From Prodigiosinella confusarubida (GTDB lineage Bacteria; Pseudomonadota; Gammaproteobacteria; Enterobacterales; Enterobacteriaceae): a DNA stretch of 64,000 bases. The DNA lies in NCBI RefSeq assembly GCF_002847015.1, contig NZ_CP025085.1, positions 372,001-436,000 on the forward strand. Direction: 5' to 3'. The notes beneath the pieces are model-generated. The model had not been told where the DNA came from, made no database searches, and saw nothing but the letters and a program-made list of their open reading frames with translations. Each line of letters begins with the position of its first letter. Positions within the stretch are counted from its first letter, which is position 1. A program made the position numbers and the translations under genes. Shown here piece after piece: positions 8,482 through 19,956 of this stretch.

Positions 8482-9123
8482 ATGAAAACCTATCAACGCC
8501 AGTTTATTGAGTTTGCGCTCAACAAACAGGTATTAAAATTCGGCGAATTTACCCTGAAGTCAGGGCGTACCAGCCCCTATTTCTTTAATGCTGGACTATT
8601 CAATACCGGTCGTGATCTGGCATTACTGGGCCGTTTTTATGCTGCTGCGCTGATGGATTCCGGCATTGAGTTCGATGTGCTGTTCGGGCCGGCATACAAA
8701 GGTATTCCTATTGCCACCACCACAGCCGTGGCACTGGCTGAACATCATGACCGGGATTTGCCTTACTGCTTTAACCGCAAGGAAGCCAAAGAACACGGCG
8801 AAGGGGGCAATTTGGTCGGCAGTCCGTTAGCCGGTCGCATCATGTTGGTAGATGACGTGATTACTGCTGGCACCGCCATTCGTGAATCCATGGAGATCAT
8901 CGCTGCACAGGGCGCTACATTGGCAGGGGTATTAATTGCGCTGGACCGTCAGGAACGTGGCCGCGGTGACATTTCCGCTATTCAGGAAGTGGAACGCGAC
9001 TATCACTGCAAAGTGATTTCCATCATTACCCTGAAGGAATTAATTGCCTATCTAACGGAAAAACCGGAAATGGCCGACCATCTAACCGCTGTGCAAGCGT
9101 ATCGTGATCAATACGGCGTATAG
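8482..9123 (+). CDS. pyrE: Orotate phosphoribosyltransferase
   Basis: 213 residues from the ATG at 8482, which has AAGGAG 8 bases upstream; an in-frame GTG or ATG further up at 8422 would add unrelated residues. The enzyme makes orotidine 5'-phosphate from orotate and PRPP in pyrimidine synthesis. The PRPP-binding motif [12 protein letters not shown] and the flexible loop region [12 protein letters not shown] are present. Expression in relatives is set by UTP-sensitive attenuation in the rph-pyrE gap, here disrupted by a repeat element. Confidence 0.97.
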   Translation: MKTYQRQFIEFALNKQVLKFGEFTLKSGRTSPYFFNAGLFNTGRDLALLGRFYAAALMDSGIEFDVLFGPAYKGIPIATTTAVALAEHHDRDLPYCFNRKEAKEHGEGGNLVGSPLAGRIMLVDDVITAGTAIRESMEIIAAQGATLAGVLIALDRQERGRGDISAIQEVERDYHCKVISIITLKELIAYLTEKPEMADHLTAVQAYRDQYGV

Positions 9124-9210
9124 CAAAACGAAAGCACATAAGCGATAGTCATCAACGGCGCGATAATCATTGACGACAAGCGCCCGATTCAAACCATTCC
9201 AGACATAAAG

Positions 9211-9807
9211 CTAACACATCTGAGTGGCCAGCAATGGCCAGCGAAGGTCGAATTCCTGAGTGGGAAGGTAGCGAAATTCAGAACGGGTATAACGAGAAAG
9301 CATACCTTCACAGAAGGCCAGCAACTGACTGGCCAACAGAGTTTCGTCATGTTTGAAAGCCTGTCCACCACGCAACTTATGCTCACGCAAGACCTGTTTT
9401 ATCTGTGATTCGATACGATCAAACAGCTGGTTAATCCGCCCTTGCAAGCGATCTTGTTCAAACATCAGCGCATGACCAGTAAGAATGCGGGTCAATCCCG
9501 GATTTTTTTCTGCAAATCCCAAAATAAGCAGCAATATCAAACGCAGACGGTTAAATGTGTCTTTTTCATCCTGCAGAATCAGGTTGATACGGGTAGTCAG
9601 ACTGTTTTCAATAAATTCAATCAGGCTGTCAAACATCCGTGTTTTGCTGGGAAAATGCCGGTACAGTGCCGCTTCAGAAACCCCTACATTAGCAGCCAAC
9701 TTCGCAGTGGTAATACGCTGACTCCCATCACTGGATTCCAGCATTTGCGCCAACACCTGCAAAATTTCCTCGCGACGATTCCCTTTCTTATTTTCTTTCT
9801 CTGCCAT
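9211..9807 (-). CDS. slmA: Nucleoid occlusion factor SlmA
   Basis: 198 residues from the ATG at 9805-9807 ([15 protein letters not shown]), the standard SlmA length; an upstream in-frame Met would add 12 unrelated residues. TetR-family protein: the helix-turn-helix [21 protein letters not shown] is at about residues 33-53. SlmA binds specific chromosomal sites and blocks FtsZ ring formation over the nucleoid. It is convergent with pyrE and follows dut, as in E. coli. Confidence 0.97.
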   Translation of the reverse strand: MAEKENKKGNRREEILQVLAQMLESSDGSQRITTAKLAANVGVSEAALYRHFPSKTRMFDSLIEFIENSLTTRINLILQDEKDTFNRLRLILLLILGFAEKNPGLTRILTGHALMFEQDRLQGRINQLFDRIESQIKQVLREHKLRGGQAFKHDETLLASQLLAFCEGMLSRYTRSEFRYLPTQEFDLRWPLLATQMC

Positions 9808-9916
9808 GTATGAAAGACCCTTGATAAAAAAGTTAACTGACAAACATCAAGTAACACCACAGTCGCGAAATACGCTGTGGCTTATATTTTTTGAGAGGTA
9901 GAGCGCTAACTACACG

Positions 9917-10375
9917 TCAGTTTCGGCCAGAATGACCAAAACCACCGTCGCCTCGTTCACTGCTGACAAAATCATTAACCAAGTTAAACTCAGCCTGAAC
10001 TACCGGTACAAACACCAGTTGTGCAATACGTTCGCCTGGTTCAATGGTGAACAACTGCTTACCACGGTTCCAGACTGATACCATCAGTTGACCCTGATAA
10101 TCGGAATCTATCAGGCCCACCAGATTACCCAATACCACACCGTGCTTATGGCCCAGCCCGGAACGCGGTAGAACAACCGCCGCCAGCGTCGGATCACCGA
10201 TATGAATAGCCAAACCGGTTGGCACCAGCGTTGTCTCGCCCGCGCCCAGTTCGATAGCGTTGTCCAGACAGGCGCGCAAATCCAGGCCCGCAGACCCTGG
10301 CGTCGCATAAGTAGGCAATGGGAACTGTTGCCCAATACGTGAGTCAAGAATTTTTACGTCGATTTTTTTCATCAT
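9917..10375 (-). CDS. dut: Deoxyuridine 5'-triphosphate nucleotidohydrolase
   Basis: 152 residues from the ATG at 10373-10375 ([10 protein letters not shown]), matching E. coli Dut in length and start. It hydrolyses dUTP to dUMP and pyrophosphate. The five trimeric dUTPase motifs are visible, including [19 protein letters not shown] and the C-terminal [11 protein letters not shown] that closes over the substrate. Its start lies 32 bases inside the end of coaBC, so translation is probably coupled. Confidence 0.97.
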   Translation of the reverse strand: MMKKIDVKILDSRIGQQFPLPTYATPGSAGLDLRACLDNAIELGAGETTLVPTGLAIHIGDPTLAAVVLPRSGLGHKHGVVLGNLVGLIDSDYQGQLMVSVWNRGKQLFTIEPGERIAQLVFVPVVQAEFNLVNDFVSSERGDGGFGHSGRN

Positions 10376-11585
10376 AACGGCTGACAATCTCGTCAATTAG
10401 CTGTTGACCCAACAGGCGCTTATTGCACTGCGGCAATAGCTTGTCCCCACCGAGCCAGAAAAGATGTAACGCATTGGTTTCCGTATTAAAACCATGACCG
10501 GAAAGAGAAACATCGTTTGCACAGATGAGGTCCAGATTCTTACGGACCAGCTTCTGCCGCGCGTATTCTTCCACATTACAGGTTTCAGCAGCAAACCCGA
10601 CAACATAAGGACGATTTTTATTCATCGCGGCAACATCAGCAATAATATCTGGATTCTTTATCAGGGTAACAGTCATTTCATCACCCTGTTTTTTGATTTT
10701 TTCATCCGCCACGGTTTTAGCCCGGTAATCGGCGACCGCCGCGCAACCGATGACAATATGCTGCTGAGGTGCGGCCATCATTACAGCCTGATGCATTTCC
10801 AACGCACCGATGACATCAATCCGCCGGACATTGCCGGGGGTTGGTATAGCTACCGGCCCCGCGATCAGCGTAACGTTGGCACCCCGTGCCGCTGCCGCCT
10901 GAGCAATGGCAAAACCCATTTTCCCGGAACTGTGGTTGCTGATGAAACGTACCGGGTCAAGCGCTTCACGCGTTGGTCCCGCCGTGATCATAATATTGAG
11001 GTGTTGCAGATCGTTGACACAAGAAAAAAACTGCTGCGCCCGCGCCACAATATCCAGCGTGTCGATCATCCTGCCTGGACCGACATCACCACACGCCTGG
11101 CTTCCACTGTCAGGTCCCCACTGTTGGACACCGCGTTCTGCCAACTTGCATAGGTTCTCCTGCGTTGGCACAGCACGGTACATCTGTTGATTCATCGCCG
11201 GAACCACAACTATCGGTGCTGATGTCGCCAGACACGCGGTGGTTAATAAATCATTAGCCATACCCGCAGCAAGACGTGCAATCAGATCTGCAGAAGCTGG
11301 CGCCAGAATCACCAAATCTGCCCATTTTCCCAGCTCGATATGACCCATTGCGGCTTCCGCCCCAGGATCCAGTAAATTATCAGCAACCGGATGACCGGAT
11401 ACAGCTTGCAGGGTTAGCGGTGTAATAAAAGCTTTGGCCGCCGGCGTCATTACCACCCGCACTTCAGCCCCGTTATCACGTAAACGCCGTACCAAATCCG
11501 GGCATTTGTAGGCAGCAATTCCCCCACTGATACCCAATACGATATGTTTGCCGGAAAGTCCATGCAGACGGGAAGAATCTGTCAT
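10344..11585 (-). CDS. coaBC: Bifunctional phosphopantothenoylcysteine decarboxylase / phosphopantothenate-cysteine ligase
   Basis: 413 residues. The N-terminal flavin decarboxylase half (to about 190) shows [10 protein letters not shown], the catalytic-His region [11 protein letters not shown] and the substrate-binding PAMNQQMY. The C-terminal ligase half begins at about 195 with [18 protein letters not shown] and includes the lysine-rich KIKK region. Together they make 4'-phosphopantetheine from phosphopantothenate and cysteine for coenzyme A. It overlaps dut downstream. Confidence 0.97.
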   Translation of the reverse strand: MTDSSRLHGLSGKHIVLGISGGIAAYKCPDLVRRLRDNGAEVRVVMTPAAKAFITPLTLQAVSGHPVADNLLDPGAEAAMGHIELGKWADLVILAPASADLIARLAAGMANDLLTTACLATSAPIVVVPAMNQQMYRAVPTQENLCKLAERGVQQWGPDSGSQACGDVGPGRMIDTLDIVARAQQFFSCVNDLQHLNIMITAGPTREALDPVRFISNHSSGKMGFAIAQAAAARGANVTLIAGPVAIPTPGNVRRIDVIGALEMHQAVMMAAPQQHIVIGCAAVADYRAKTVADEKIKKQGDEMTVTLIKNPDIIADVAAMNKNRPYVVGFAAETCNVEEYARQKLVRKNLDLICANDVSLSGHGFNTETNALHLFWLGGDKLLPQCNKRLLGQQLIDEIVSRYDEKNRRKNS

Positions 11586-11721
11586 CGTTATATCCGCTTG
11601 TCAGCCGAAAGAAGCCGTATTTTACCATAAGCATTCCGGGATCTGACCGTTGTACTGGATTTTCCCATTATGAGTTTATGTTTGATCTGGTGCGAGGCCA
11701 TATTTACCCCGCACCAATGGA

Positions 11722-12210
11722 TTACCGGCAACGTTCAAAGGCTGGTAAATGGTTATTGTGGGAGGCATCACGCAATTTCTGAAAAACGGCGACGATGTTC
11801 TGGTGGGAAGCGACGGCAGGAATTAACGATTTATCATAGAGATCCCGATTAGCACTCTCTGCATCAACCCCCATTTGACAGGCTTCCCGCAACGTAGCCG
11901 GTACCGTGTTTTTCAGGCTGGCATCCCCAAGCAGCGTATTGGGCGGGATCGGAAGATCATAGGCTTGCATGAGATTTTTCAGCATACGCTCATGATTGCG
12001 CTCCGCCTTGATAATGTTTCTGAAAGGCGTTACCTGACCAAATTTATCGATAACCGCCGCATAAAAGGCTTCAGCGTGATATTCATCGTGCAACGCCGAG
12101 AGCAATGCGTCCTGCGCCGGCTTGTCGAGCACGGGTCGTGCCTGAAGTGTTCCGACAGGTAAAGCAGCAGCAAATAACAACATACCGATACAGCAGACTC
12201 TTTTCATCAT
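11722..12210 (-). CDS. Exported ferritin-like (DUF2202-type) protein
   Basis: 162 residues with a clear signal peptide (hydrophobic 4-22, cleavage near TLQA-RP). The mature domain is helical, with carboxylate/histidine clusters typical of ferritin-like proteins: DEYHAEAFY (42-50), KAERNHERM (68-76), VDAESANRDLYD (115-126) and HNNHLPAFERC (151-161). It probably binds a di-metal site in the periplasm; whether it stores, oxidises or only binds metal is unknown. It sits between coaBC and radC, which are direct neighbours in E. coli, so it is an insertion relative to that order. Confidence 0.75.
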   Translation of the reverse strand: MMKRVCCIGMLLFAAALPVGTLQARPVLDKPAQDALLSALHDEYHAEAFYAAVIDKFGQVTPFRNIIKAERNHERMLKNLMQAYDLPIPPNTLLGDASLKNTVPATLREACQMGVDAESANRDLYDKSLIPAVASHQNIVAVFQKLRDASHNNHLPAFERCR

Positions 12211-12407
12211 CGCTTTCTCCTGTTGTCAGATCTGAGCCATCATCACCCTAAACACCCGAAGGAGGATGATCTCCATCAAAGCTTAGCCAGCTTTGACATA
12301 ATCGTAATACAAAACTGCGGGAGGCTTCGCAGCATTGTGATCACGACATCGCCCGGGGCCATCGGGAATGGGATGATAGCGGCGCAATACAGCCAAGGAG
12401 AGTGGCA

Positions 12408-13073
12408 ATGGAATGGGATAAAGGAAATGCGCCGCGTGAAAAGCTGGTTAGCTTGGGTGCCGGTGCATTAAGTGATGCTGAGCTGCTGGCGATATTCCTG
12501 CGTACCGGCCGACCCGGAATGAACGTGATGCAATTGTCGGAAGGTCTGCTGGTGCAATTTGGCTCGCTGTATCATCTGATGACGGCAGATCGGGAAAGTT
12601 TCTGTTCCGTCCGGGGCGTCGGCATTTCAAAATATACTCAGTTGCAGGCAGTGGCTGAGTTGGCTCGGCGGCTATTTTCCTCACACCTGGCCAGGGAAGA
12701 TGCCATGCTCAGTTCAGAAGTTACACTGCAATATTTGCAATTGCTGCTGGCGCATCAGGAACGGGAAATTTTTCTGGTCATGTTTTTAGACAATCAGCAT
12801 CGTGTTATTCGCCATCAGGAAATGTTTGCTGGTACTATTAACACCGTAGAGGTGCATCCGAGGGAAATTGTGCGCGAAGCGCTGAAGTCCAACGCTGCCG
12901 CGCTGATACTGGCGCATAACCATCCTTCGGGAAAAGCCGAGCCTAGTCAGGCTGACCGCGCGATTACCGAACAGATCATCAAAGCGTGTTTGTTATTGGA
13001 GATTCGCGTGCTTGATCATCTGATCATTGGCCGTGGAGAATATATCTCTTTTGCCGAGCGCGGGTGGATTTGA
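12408..13073 (+). CDS. radC: RadC family JAMM/MPN-domain protein
   Basis: 221 residues from the ATG at 12408; AAGGAG ends 7 bases before it, which favours this start over the GTG at 12402. The N-terminal helix-hairpin-helix region ([16 protein letters not shown]) is followed by the JAMM metal motif LAHNHPSG with a downstream Asp in SQADRAI. The historical DNA-repair role has been withdrawn; the biochemical function is unsettled. Divergent from the ferritin-like gene and followed by rpmB, the conserved radC-rpmB order. Confidence 0.93.
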   Translation: MEWDKGNAPREKLVSLGAGALSDAELLAIFLRTGRPGMNVMQLSEGLLVQFGSLYHLMTADRESFCSVRGVGISKYTQLQAVAELARRLFSSHLAREDAMLSSEVTLQYLQLLLAHQEREIFLVMFLDNQHRVIRHQEMFAGTINTVEVHPREIVREALKSNAAALILAHNHPSGKAEPSQADRAITEQIIKACLLLEIRVLDHLIIGRGEYISFAERGWI

Positions 13074-13116
13074 AAGATATTTCCACGATCCGGGGGGATC
13101 TTTAGCTGTTCGGGAC

Positions 13117-13145
13117 TTGAGCGCTTACGCTTCAAAGCGTATACT
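13117..13145 (+). promoter_or_regulatory. Sigma-70 promoter of rpmB-rpmG
   Basis: TTGAGC (13117-13122) and TATACT (13140-13145) are separated by exactly 17 bases, near-consensus for a strong sigma-70 promoter. Transcription would begin near 13152, giving a leader of about 160 bases before rpmB. Confidence 0.65.
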
Positions 13146-13186
13146 ACGCCACCTTTGAGAATCTTGGGTGTGGCGTCAAGAGCCTA

Positions 13187-13210
13187 TGTCAGCAGGTTTA
13201 CCTGATGACA
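13187..13210 (+). promoter_or_regulatory. Leader hairpin in the rpmB 5' UTR
   Basis: TGTCA-G-CAGG, loop TTTA, CCTG-A-TGACA forms a nine-pair stem with one symmetric mismatch, no T-run after it. It lies in the long leader of a ribosomal protein operon, where autoregulatory RNA structures are common; a regulatory role is only inferred. Confidence 0.35.
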
Positions 13211-13225
13211 GAGTCTTTTCAGTGA

Positions 13226-13549
<324 letters not shown>

Positions 13550-13557
13550 GGAACTGA

Positions 13558-13728
<171 letters not shown>

Positions 13729-13743
13729 TTTTAGTGGATTACC

Positions 13744-13771
13744 AAAAACCCGGCTTCGGCCGGGTTTTTTT
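13744..13771 (+). terminator. Intrinsic terminator of rpmB-rpmG
   Basis: AAAACCCGGC, tetraloop TTCG, GCCGGGTTTT and a run of seven T. A ten-pair stem with a UUCG loop, 16 bases after the rpmG stop. Confidence 0.92.
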
Positions 13772-13804
13772 ATATCCATAGCCGGAACTCTTCACGGGGG
13801 AAAC

Positions 13805-14614
13805 ATGCCTGAATTGCCAGAGGTTGAAACCAGTCGTCGGGGAATTTCCCCCTATCTTGTCGGTCATACCATTCTCTATGCGGAAGTACGTAATACCCGC
13901 CTGCGCTGGCCTGTTTCCCCGGAAATTCTGTCGCTGAGTGATAAACAGGTACTAAGTGTACAGCGCCGTGCCAAATATCTGCTGATTGAACTCGACAGTG
14001 GCTGGATGATTGTGCATCTCGGTATGTCCGGCAGCCTGCGAGTCTTACCAGAATATACCGAGCCTGGTAAGCACGACCATGTCGACCTGGTTATGGATAG
14101 CGGTAAGGTATTGCGCTATACAGACCCTCGACGTTTTGGCGCCTGGCTGTGGAGCAATGACCCGGAAAACAGTTCAGTGCTGGCACATCTGGGGCCCGAG
14201 CCATTAAGCGACGATTTTTCCGGCGATTACCTGCTTACAAAATCCCGCGGGAAGAAAACGCCCGTCAAACTATGGATTATGGATAATAAACAGGTAGTAG
14301 GTGTGGGTAATATCTACGCCAGTGAATCCCTGTTCAGCGCGGGTATTTTACCTGACAGACCGGTAGGCTCACTGACAGAAAATGAAGCCCATTTGCTGGT
14401 AACGATGATCAAGAATGTATTGCAGCGATCCATTGAGCAAGGTGGCACTACGCTGCGAGACTTTCTTCAATCGGATGGTAAGCCGGGCTATTTTGCTCAG
14501 GAATTGCAAGTTTACGGCCGCGCCGGAGAGCCTTGCCGACATTGTGGTACGCCGATAGAAACCACCCGACAAGGACAACGCAGCACCTTCTTCTGTCGTC
14601 GTTGTCAGCAATAA
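13805..14614 (+). CDS. mutM: Formamidopyrimidine-DNA glycosylase (Fpg)
   Basis: 269 residues. The N-terminal PELPEVE supplies the catalytic Pro and Glu after Met removal; the C-terminal zinc finger has its four cysteines in CRHCGTP and FFCRRCQQ. The enzyme excises 8-oxoguanine and formamidopyrimidines and cuts the abasic site. The start at 13805 is set by the need for Pro2 at the N-terminus; GGGG AAAC precedes it. Convergent with coaD. Confidence 0.97.
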   Translation: MPELPEVETSRRGISPYLVGHTILYAEVRNTRLRWPVSPEILSLSDKQVLSVQRRAKYLLIELDSGWMIVHLGMSGSLRVLPEYTEPGKHDHVDLVMDSGKVLRYTDPRRFGAWLWSNDPENSSVLAHLGPEPLSDDFSGDYLLTKSRGKKTPVKLWIMDNKQVVGVGNIYASESLFSAGILPDRPVGSLTENEAHLLVTMIKNVLQRSIEQGGTTLRDFLQSDGKPGYFAQELQVYGRAGEPCRHCGTPIETTRQGQRSTFFCRRCQQ

Positions 14615-14663
14615 CACAGTTGGCCGTTATCCCGTGACAGTCTGGAATATGGCTGTGGCACGT

Positions 14664-15908
<1,245 letters not shown>

Positions 15909-15909
<1 letters not shown>

Positions 15910-17186
15910 TATTGGCTCCGCTGAGGCAGGTAAGGCTCAAGAAGCGTAAGGAGACATCGCAACGCCCCCTGATTTTTGTGCAATACATCCGCGGCATGAT
16001 GGCCGTAATACATCCGATAATCATCATCCGACAGCAGATTGGTGACTTGTTCTATCAGTGAAGCCGTGTCCTTTACCGTAATCAGCCCATCGGACTGCTG
16101 TAAACGAGCGCAAATGTCCTTGAAGTTAAAAATATGTGGCCCCATCAGTACAGGAATAGCATGTGCTGCCGGCTCCAGTGGATTATGCCCACCTCGCTCA
16201 ACCAGACTCCCACCGACAAACGCGACATCGGCAATACCGTAAAGCAACATCAGCTCTCCCATAGAATCACCAATAACGACATGGGTTGTCGCTGGAGGAA
16301 TAGCGCCGGTACTACGCAAGGTGTATTCCAGCCCGGCTTTTTTCACGATACTTTTCGCATCATCAAAACGCTCAGGGTGGCGAGGGACCAAGATCAGCAA
16401 CAGTCCAGGGAAGGTTTTCAGTAATTCACAATGAGCCTCAATGATGATTTTTTCTTCGCCTTCATGAGTGCTGGCTGCGATCCATACCGGGCGTTGGGAA
16501 GCCCACTGACGGCGTAAGGTAGCGGCTCTGGCTGCCAGTTCTGGTGTGACGGAAATATCAAATTTCAAGCTACCAGTGACATTCATCTGAGATCGTTTCA
16601 GACCCAGGTCTATGAAACGTGCGCCATCTTCTGCATTCTGCACGGCAATTAACGTGATACGTCGCAGCAGCACTCGCATGAATTTACCCAGTTTTTTATA
16701 ACCAGCCGCTGAACGCGCGGATAAACGGGCATTAGCAATGATCAGAGGAATTTTCCGCTGGTGCAGCGCCGTAATCATATTTGGCCACAGCTCGGTTTCC
16801 ATCACGATAACCAGTCGGGGTTGTACATGTTTGATAAAACGCGCCATGGCGCCAGGCAGATCATAGGGAAGATAAACGTGGTAAACATCTTTACCAAACG
16901 CCGACATCGCGCGTTCGGAACCGGTGGGCGTCATGGTGGTTACGGTAATGGGCAAATCAGGATAACGGTAACGTAGTGCGCGCACCAATGGTACCGCAGC
17001 CAGGGTTTCCCCCACTGAAACAGAGTGCAGCAGTATACCCGCCGGTTCTACCTTATCTTTGTAGAAACCGTAACGCTCACCCCAGCGTTTACGGTAGGCA
17101 GGAATTTTGCGGCCCCGGAGCCAAAGACGTACCCAGATCAACGGCTGGATAAGGTAAAGAAGAAATGTATACAGCGATTGTAACAT
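15909..17186 (-). CDS. waaA: 3-deoxy-D-manno-octulosonic acid (Kdo) transferase
   Basis: 425 residues from the ATG at 17184-17186 ([16 protein letters not shown]), matching E. coli WaaA; another ATG two codons upstream (17192) is possible and neither has a good Shine-Dalgarno. An N-terminal membrane anchor is followed by a GT30 transferase domain ([43 protein letters not shown]). It transfers two Kdo residues to lipid IVA at the inner face of the membrane. Essential for most enterobacteria. Confidence 0.95.
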
Positions 17187-17722
17187 AATCATCTATATTT
17201 ATAGTTTGAGATAGCGAATTCTATATATTTACAGCGGCTAAATCTATCATTTTAAACTGTGCTTAAGGTAATAGCGGATTTTACTAAGAAAACAAGTAAT
17301 TGAAAGCATGGACGATTCAGAATAATAAACATAATTCAGCATGACTGTGGTATGAAGGCATGCCTTTTTACCCCCTAAAAAAGGGTCACATCGATTTCTG
17401 AATAAAAGGAAAATATAATCTTCATATTAAAGTTAATAACATTTTAAATCTATTTAAACCAACTCAACATATTAATTACAGACTGATTGTTATTTCATGC
17501 GATACAACAGTATTTTCTTATTTCAGCCAGTAAGGCTAGACAGTTCAGATTGCCAGTTATCACGAAAAAATAGGCAAACCATCAATAAACAACTTTCATA
17601 TTCATTGAATCCGAAATGTCGTTGAAAAGGTGATTTGACAACACTTTGTACAGGATTATTCGATACTGTTCATGTATTATGTGCGCCTTACGATTAAGAT
17701 TAATCAGATTAAGGTATAAAAG
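17187..17722. other. AT-rich intergenic region between waaA and the plus-strand LPS cluster
   Basis: About 536 bp without a credible gene, clearly more AT-rich than its surroundings. A short palindrome AAGGCATGCCTT followed by T residues is at about 17354. TTGACA at 17636-17641 may be the -35 of the rightward LPS promoter, but no good -10 follows at the right distance. I found no JUMPstart or ops element. Confidence 0.5.
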
Positions 17723-18853
17723 ATGTTAGAAACATCTTTAAATATATTACATACCGAGTCCTCATGTGGATGGGGTGGTCAGGAAATCCGTATTCTCACC
17801 GAGTCGCAGGGAATGATGAAACGTGGCCATCAAGTCACCATTCTTTGCTGTGTTCATTCCAATATTTACCGCGAAGCACAGAGCCGGGGAATCCCGGTTG
17901 TCGGGCTACCGATTGAAAAAAAACGCCTTGTGGCGTTGTTTGCCATACGTCATTGGTTAAAGCGGCACGGTAGTGAATTCGACATCATTAACACCCATAG
18001 TTCCACCGATGCCTGGTTGGTGGCGGTAGCGAGCCTGACATTGGGGATGAAGCAGACACCCCCAATGGTAAGAACGCGGCATGTTTCCACCGATATCAAT
18101 AACTCATTTACTACGCGCTGGCTCTATCTGCGGGCGACCCGTCATATTGTGACGACCGGGGAGCGTTTACGCCAACAGTTGCACACTGATAATCACTATC
18201 CACTGGATCATATGACGTCGGTTCCCACCGGTATCGACCTTGCCTACTATCGCCCGACCGACAAACGCGCCGCCTGTCAGACTATCGGGGTACCAAACCA
18301 ACCTACACTGGGCATTCTGGCTACCATGCGTTCATGGAAAGGACACGCTTACCTGTTGGAAGCATGGGAAAAATTGTCTCAGGACTATCCACAGTGGCAG
18401 TTATTGATGGTCGGTGATGGTCCCCAACGTGCGGCACTGGAACAGCAGGTAGCACAGATGGGTATGACCGGACGCATTGTTTTTCTCGGTAATCGTGATG
18501 ATGTGCCTGATTGTCTAAATTGCATGGATTTATTCGTTTTACCCTCTTATGGCAATGAAGGCGTTCCGCAAAGCATCATGCAGGCCATGGCGTGTGGCCT
18601 GCCAGTTGTTTCCACCACGGTAGGTGCAATAGATGAAGCGGTGGTCAATGGAGAAACCGGTTTTCTGATCGAGCCCAAAAACGTTGAGCAACTCTATGAA
18701 AAACTGGCGCTCCTGATGGGAGATGATGCGTTGCGCACTCGGTTTAGTGAGGCAGCATTGCAACGTGCTGGCTCTTGTTTTGGTGCAGATATCATGCTTG
18801 ACAGGATGATGACCATTTTTCACGCCAACCTGAAATCACGTAAACACCAATGA
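17723..18853 (+). CDS. LPS core glycosyltransferase family 4
   Basis: 376 residues with a GT-B fold: N-terminal ILHTESSCGWGGQEIRILTE (donor/acceptor glycine loop) and C-terminal ILATMRSWKGH, LMVGDGPQRAALE and EGVPQSIMQAMACGLPVV. The last is the E-x7-E region, but the second glutamate is Gln here, a variation seen in some LPS transferases. Probably adds a sugar to the outer core at the cytoplasmic face; donor and linkage cannot be read from sequence. It overlaps the next gene by 4 bases (ATGA). Confidence 0.85.
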   Translation: MLETSLNILHTESSCGWGGQEIRILTESQGMMKRGHQVTILCCVHSNIYREAQSRGIPVVGLPIEKKRLVALFAIRHWLKRHGSEFDIINTHSSTDAWLVAVASLTLGMKQTPPMVRTRHVSTDINNSFTTRWLYLRATRHIVTTGERLRQQLHTDNHYPLDHMTSVPTGIDLAYYRPTDKRAACQTIGVPNQPTLGILATMRSWKGHAYLLEAWEKLSQDYPQWQLLMVGDGPQRAALEQQVAQMGMTGRIVFLGNRDDVPDCLNCMDLFVLPSYGNEGVPQSIMQAMACGLPVVSTTVGAIDEAVVNGETGFLIEPKNVEQLYEKLALLMGDDALRTRFSEAALQRAGSCFGADIMLDRMMTIFHANLKSRKHQ

Positions 18854-19956
18854 GTAAGTTTTCTGCTCGGTTACGTATTTTCCCTCGAGGACTGCTGCAA
18901 CTGCTTAAAAAGCCGTGGCGCCGCCCGCCGACACACGTCAGAAGCATTCTAGTTGCTCATAATTTATTGTTGGGCGATACCGTGATGCTGACGCCGCTGC
19001 TAAGTAAGCTGCGGCAGAACTATCCCGATGCGCGAATTGTTTTACTGTGTAAACTGCCGTTCATGGAGGTCTATCAGTTGAACCCCTATCGGATTGAGGT
19101 TCAAGTTTACGATCCTGCATTGGCAGACTCTGTGAGCAAAATTATACAAAGCGGCCCTTATGATCTGGCGATTATCCCAGGGGACAACCGTTACAGTTGG
19201 CTGGCTCTGGCGGCGGGAAGCCGCTGGATTGTTGCCCACTCTCCGGCCAAGCGTAACGCAAAATCCTGGCCGGTAAACGAGGCGCACCCGTATCCGATAA
19301 CACCGATGGCATGGAGTGATGCCGTAGCCGGACTGACAGAGGGTGTCATGCCCATCCCGTCGTCCTGGCCAATACCTGAGACCGATTTTCCAATACCAAC
19401 AATCCCTTATGTGGTTTTGCATGTCGGTGCCAGCAACCCTACCCGTTTCTGGCCGCCTGAACGTTGGATGGCATTGGCTGGTTGGCTGGTTGAACAAGGT
19501 TATCTTCCGGTGTGGAGCGGTGGTAAAAACGAGCAGCATATTGTCAACACCATCGACCCGGATGATCGCTATACAAATTATGTCGGCCAGCTTTCTCTAT
19601 CGCAGTTACTGGCATTACTGGCAAACTCGCACGGGTTGATTTGTGCCGATACGGGCGTCGCCCACGTAGCAAAATGGGTAAATACGCCGACACTGACGCT
19701 GTATGGCCCCGGTAATCCCATTGCTTTTGGCCCCGGCGTGTTTTGGCAAAGGAACATCATCATTGCCACTGGGTTTAATCCTATTGCCTGCCGTGACCAG
19801 AAAACCTTGTTTGCCCGACCGTTACCTTGGTTGGAACGTTGCAACCGAAGTGATAATACCTGCAAGAATTTCCAGGATGGTTATTCTGCATGCATGAAAA
19901 ATATCAGCCTTAATGATGTTCAAACTGCTTTCATCAATTTGTTGAGAAAAAACTAA
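18850..19956 (+). CDS. Glycosyltransferase family 9 (heptosyltransferase-like)
   Basis: 368 residues. ILVAHNLLLGDTVMLTPLLSKLRQ is the GT9 N-terminal motif and VVLHVGASNPTRFWPPERW plus ICADTGVAHVAKWVNTPTLTLYGPG the ADP-heptose-type C-terminal motifs. It is distinct from WaaC, WaaF and WaaQ encoded to the right, so it may be a fourth heptosyltransferase of the outer core. Overlaps its upstream neighbour by 4 bases and shares its last base with the start of waaL. Confidence 0.85.
   Translation: MSKFSARLRIFPRGLLQLLKKPWRRPPTHVRSILVAHNLLLGDTVMLTPLLSKLRQNYPDARIVLLCKLPFMEVYQLNPYRIEVQVYDPALADSVSKIIQSGPYDLAIIPGDNRYSWLALAAGSRWIVAHSPAKRNAKSWPVNEAHPYPITPMAWSDAVAGLTEGVMPIPSSWPIPETDFPIPTIPYVVLHVGASNPTRFWPPERWMALAGWLVEQGYLPVWSGGKNEQHIVNTIDPDDRYTNYVGQLSLSQLLALLANSHGLICADTGVAHVAKWVNTPTLTLYGPGNPIAFGPGVFWQRNIIIATGFNPIACRDQKTLFARPLPWLERCNRSDNTCKNFQDGYSACMKNISLNDVQTAFINLLRKN

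Noticed and set aside
17187-17722. JUMPstart/ops element for RfaH control of the LPS genes
   Set aside because: GGCGGTAG occurs only inside the GT4 coding sequence near 18025, not in the leader.
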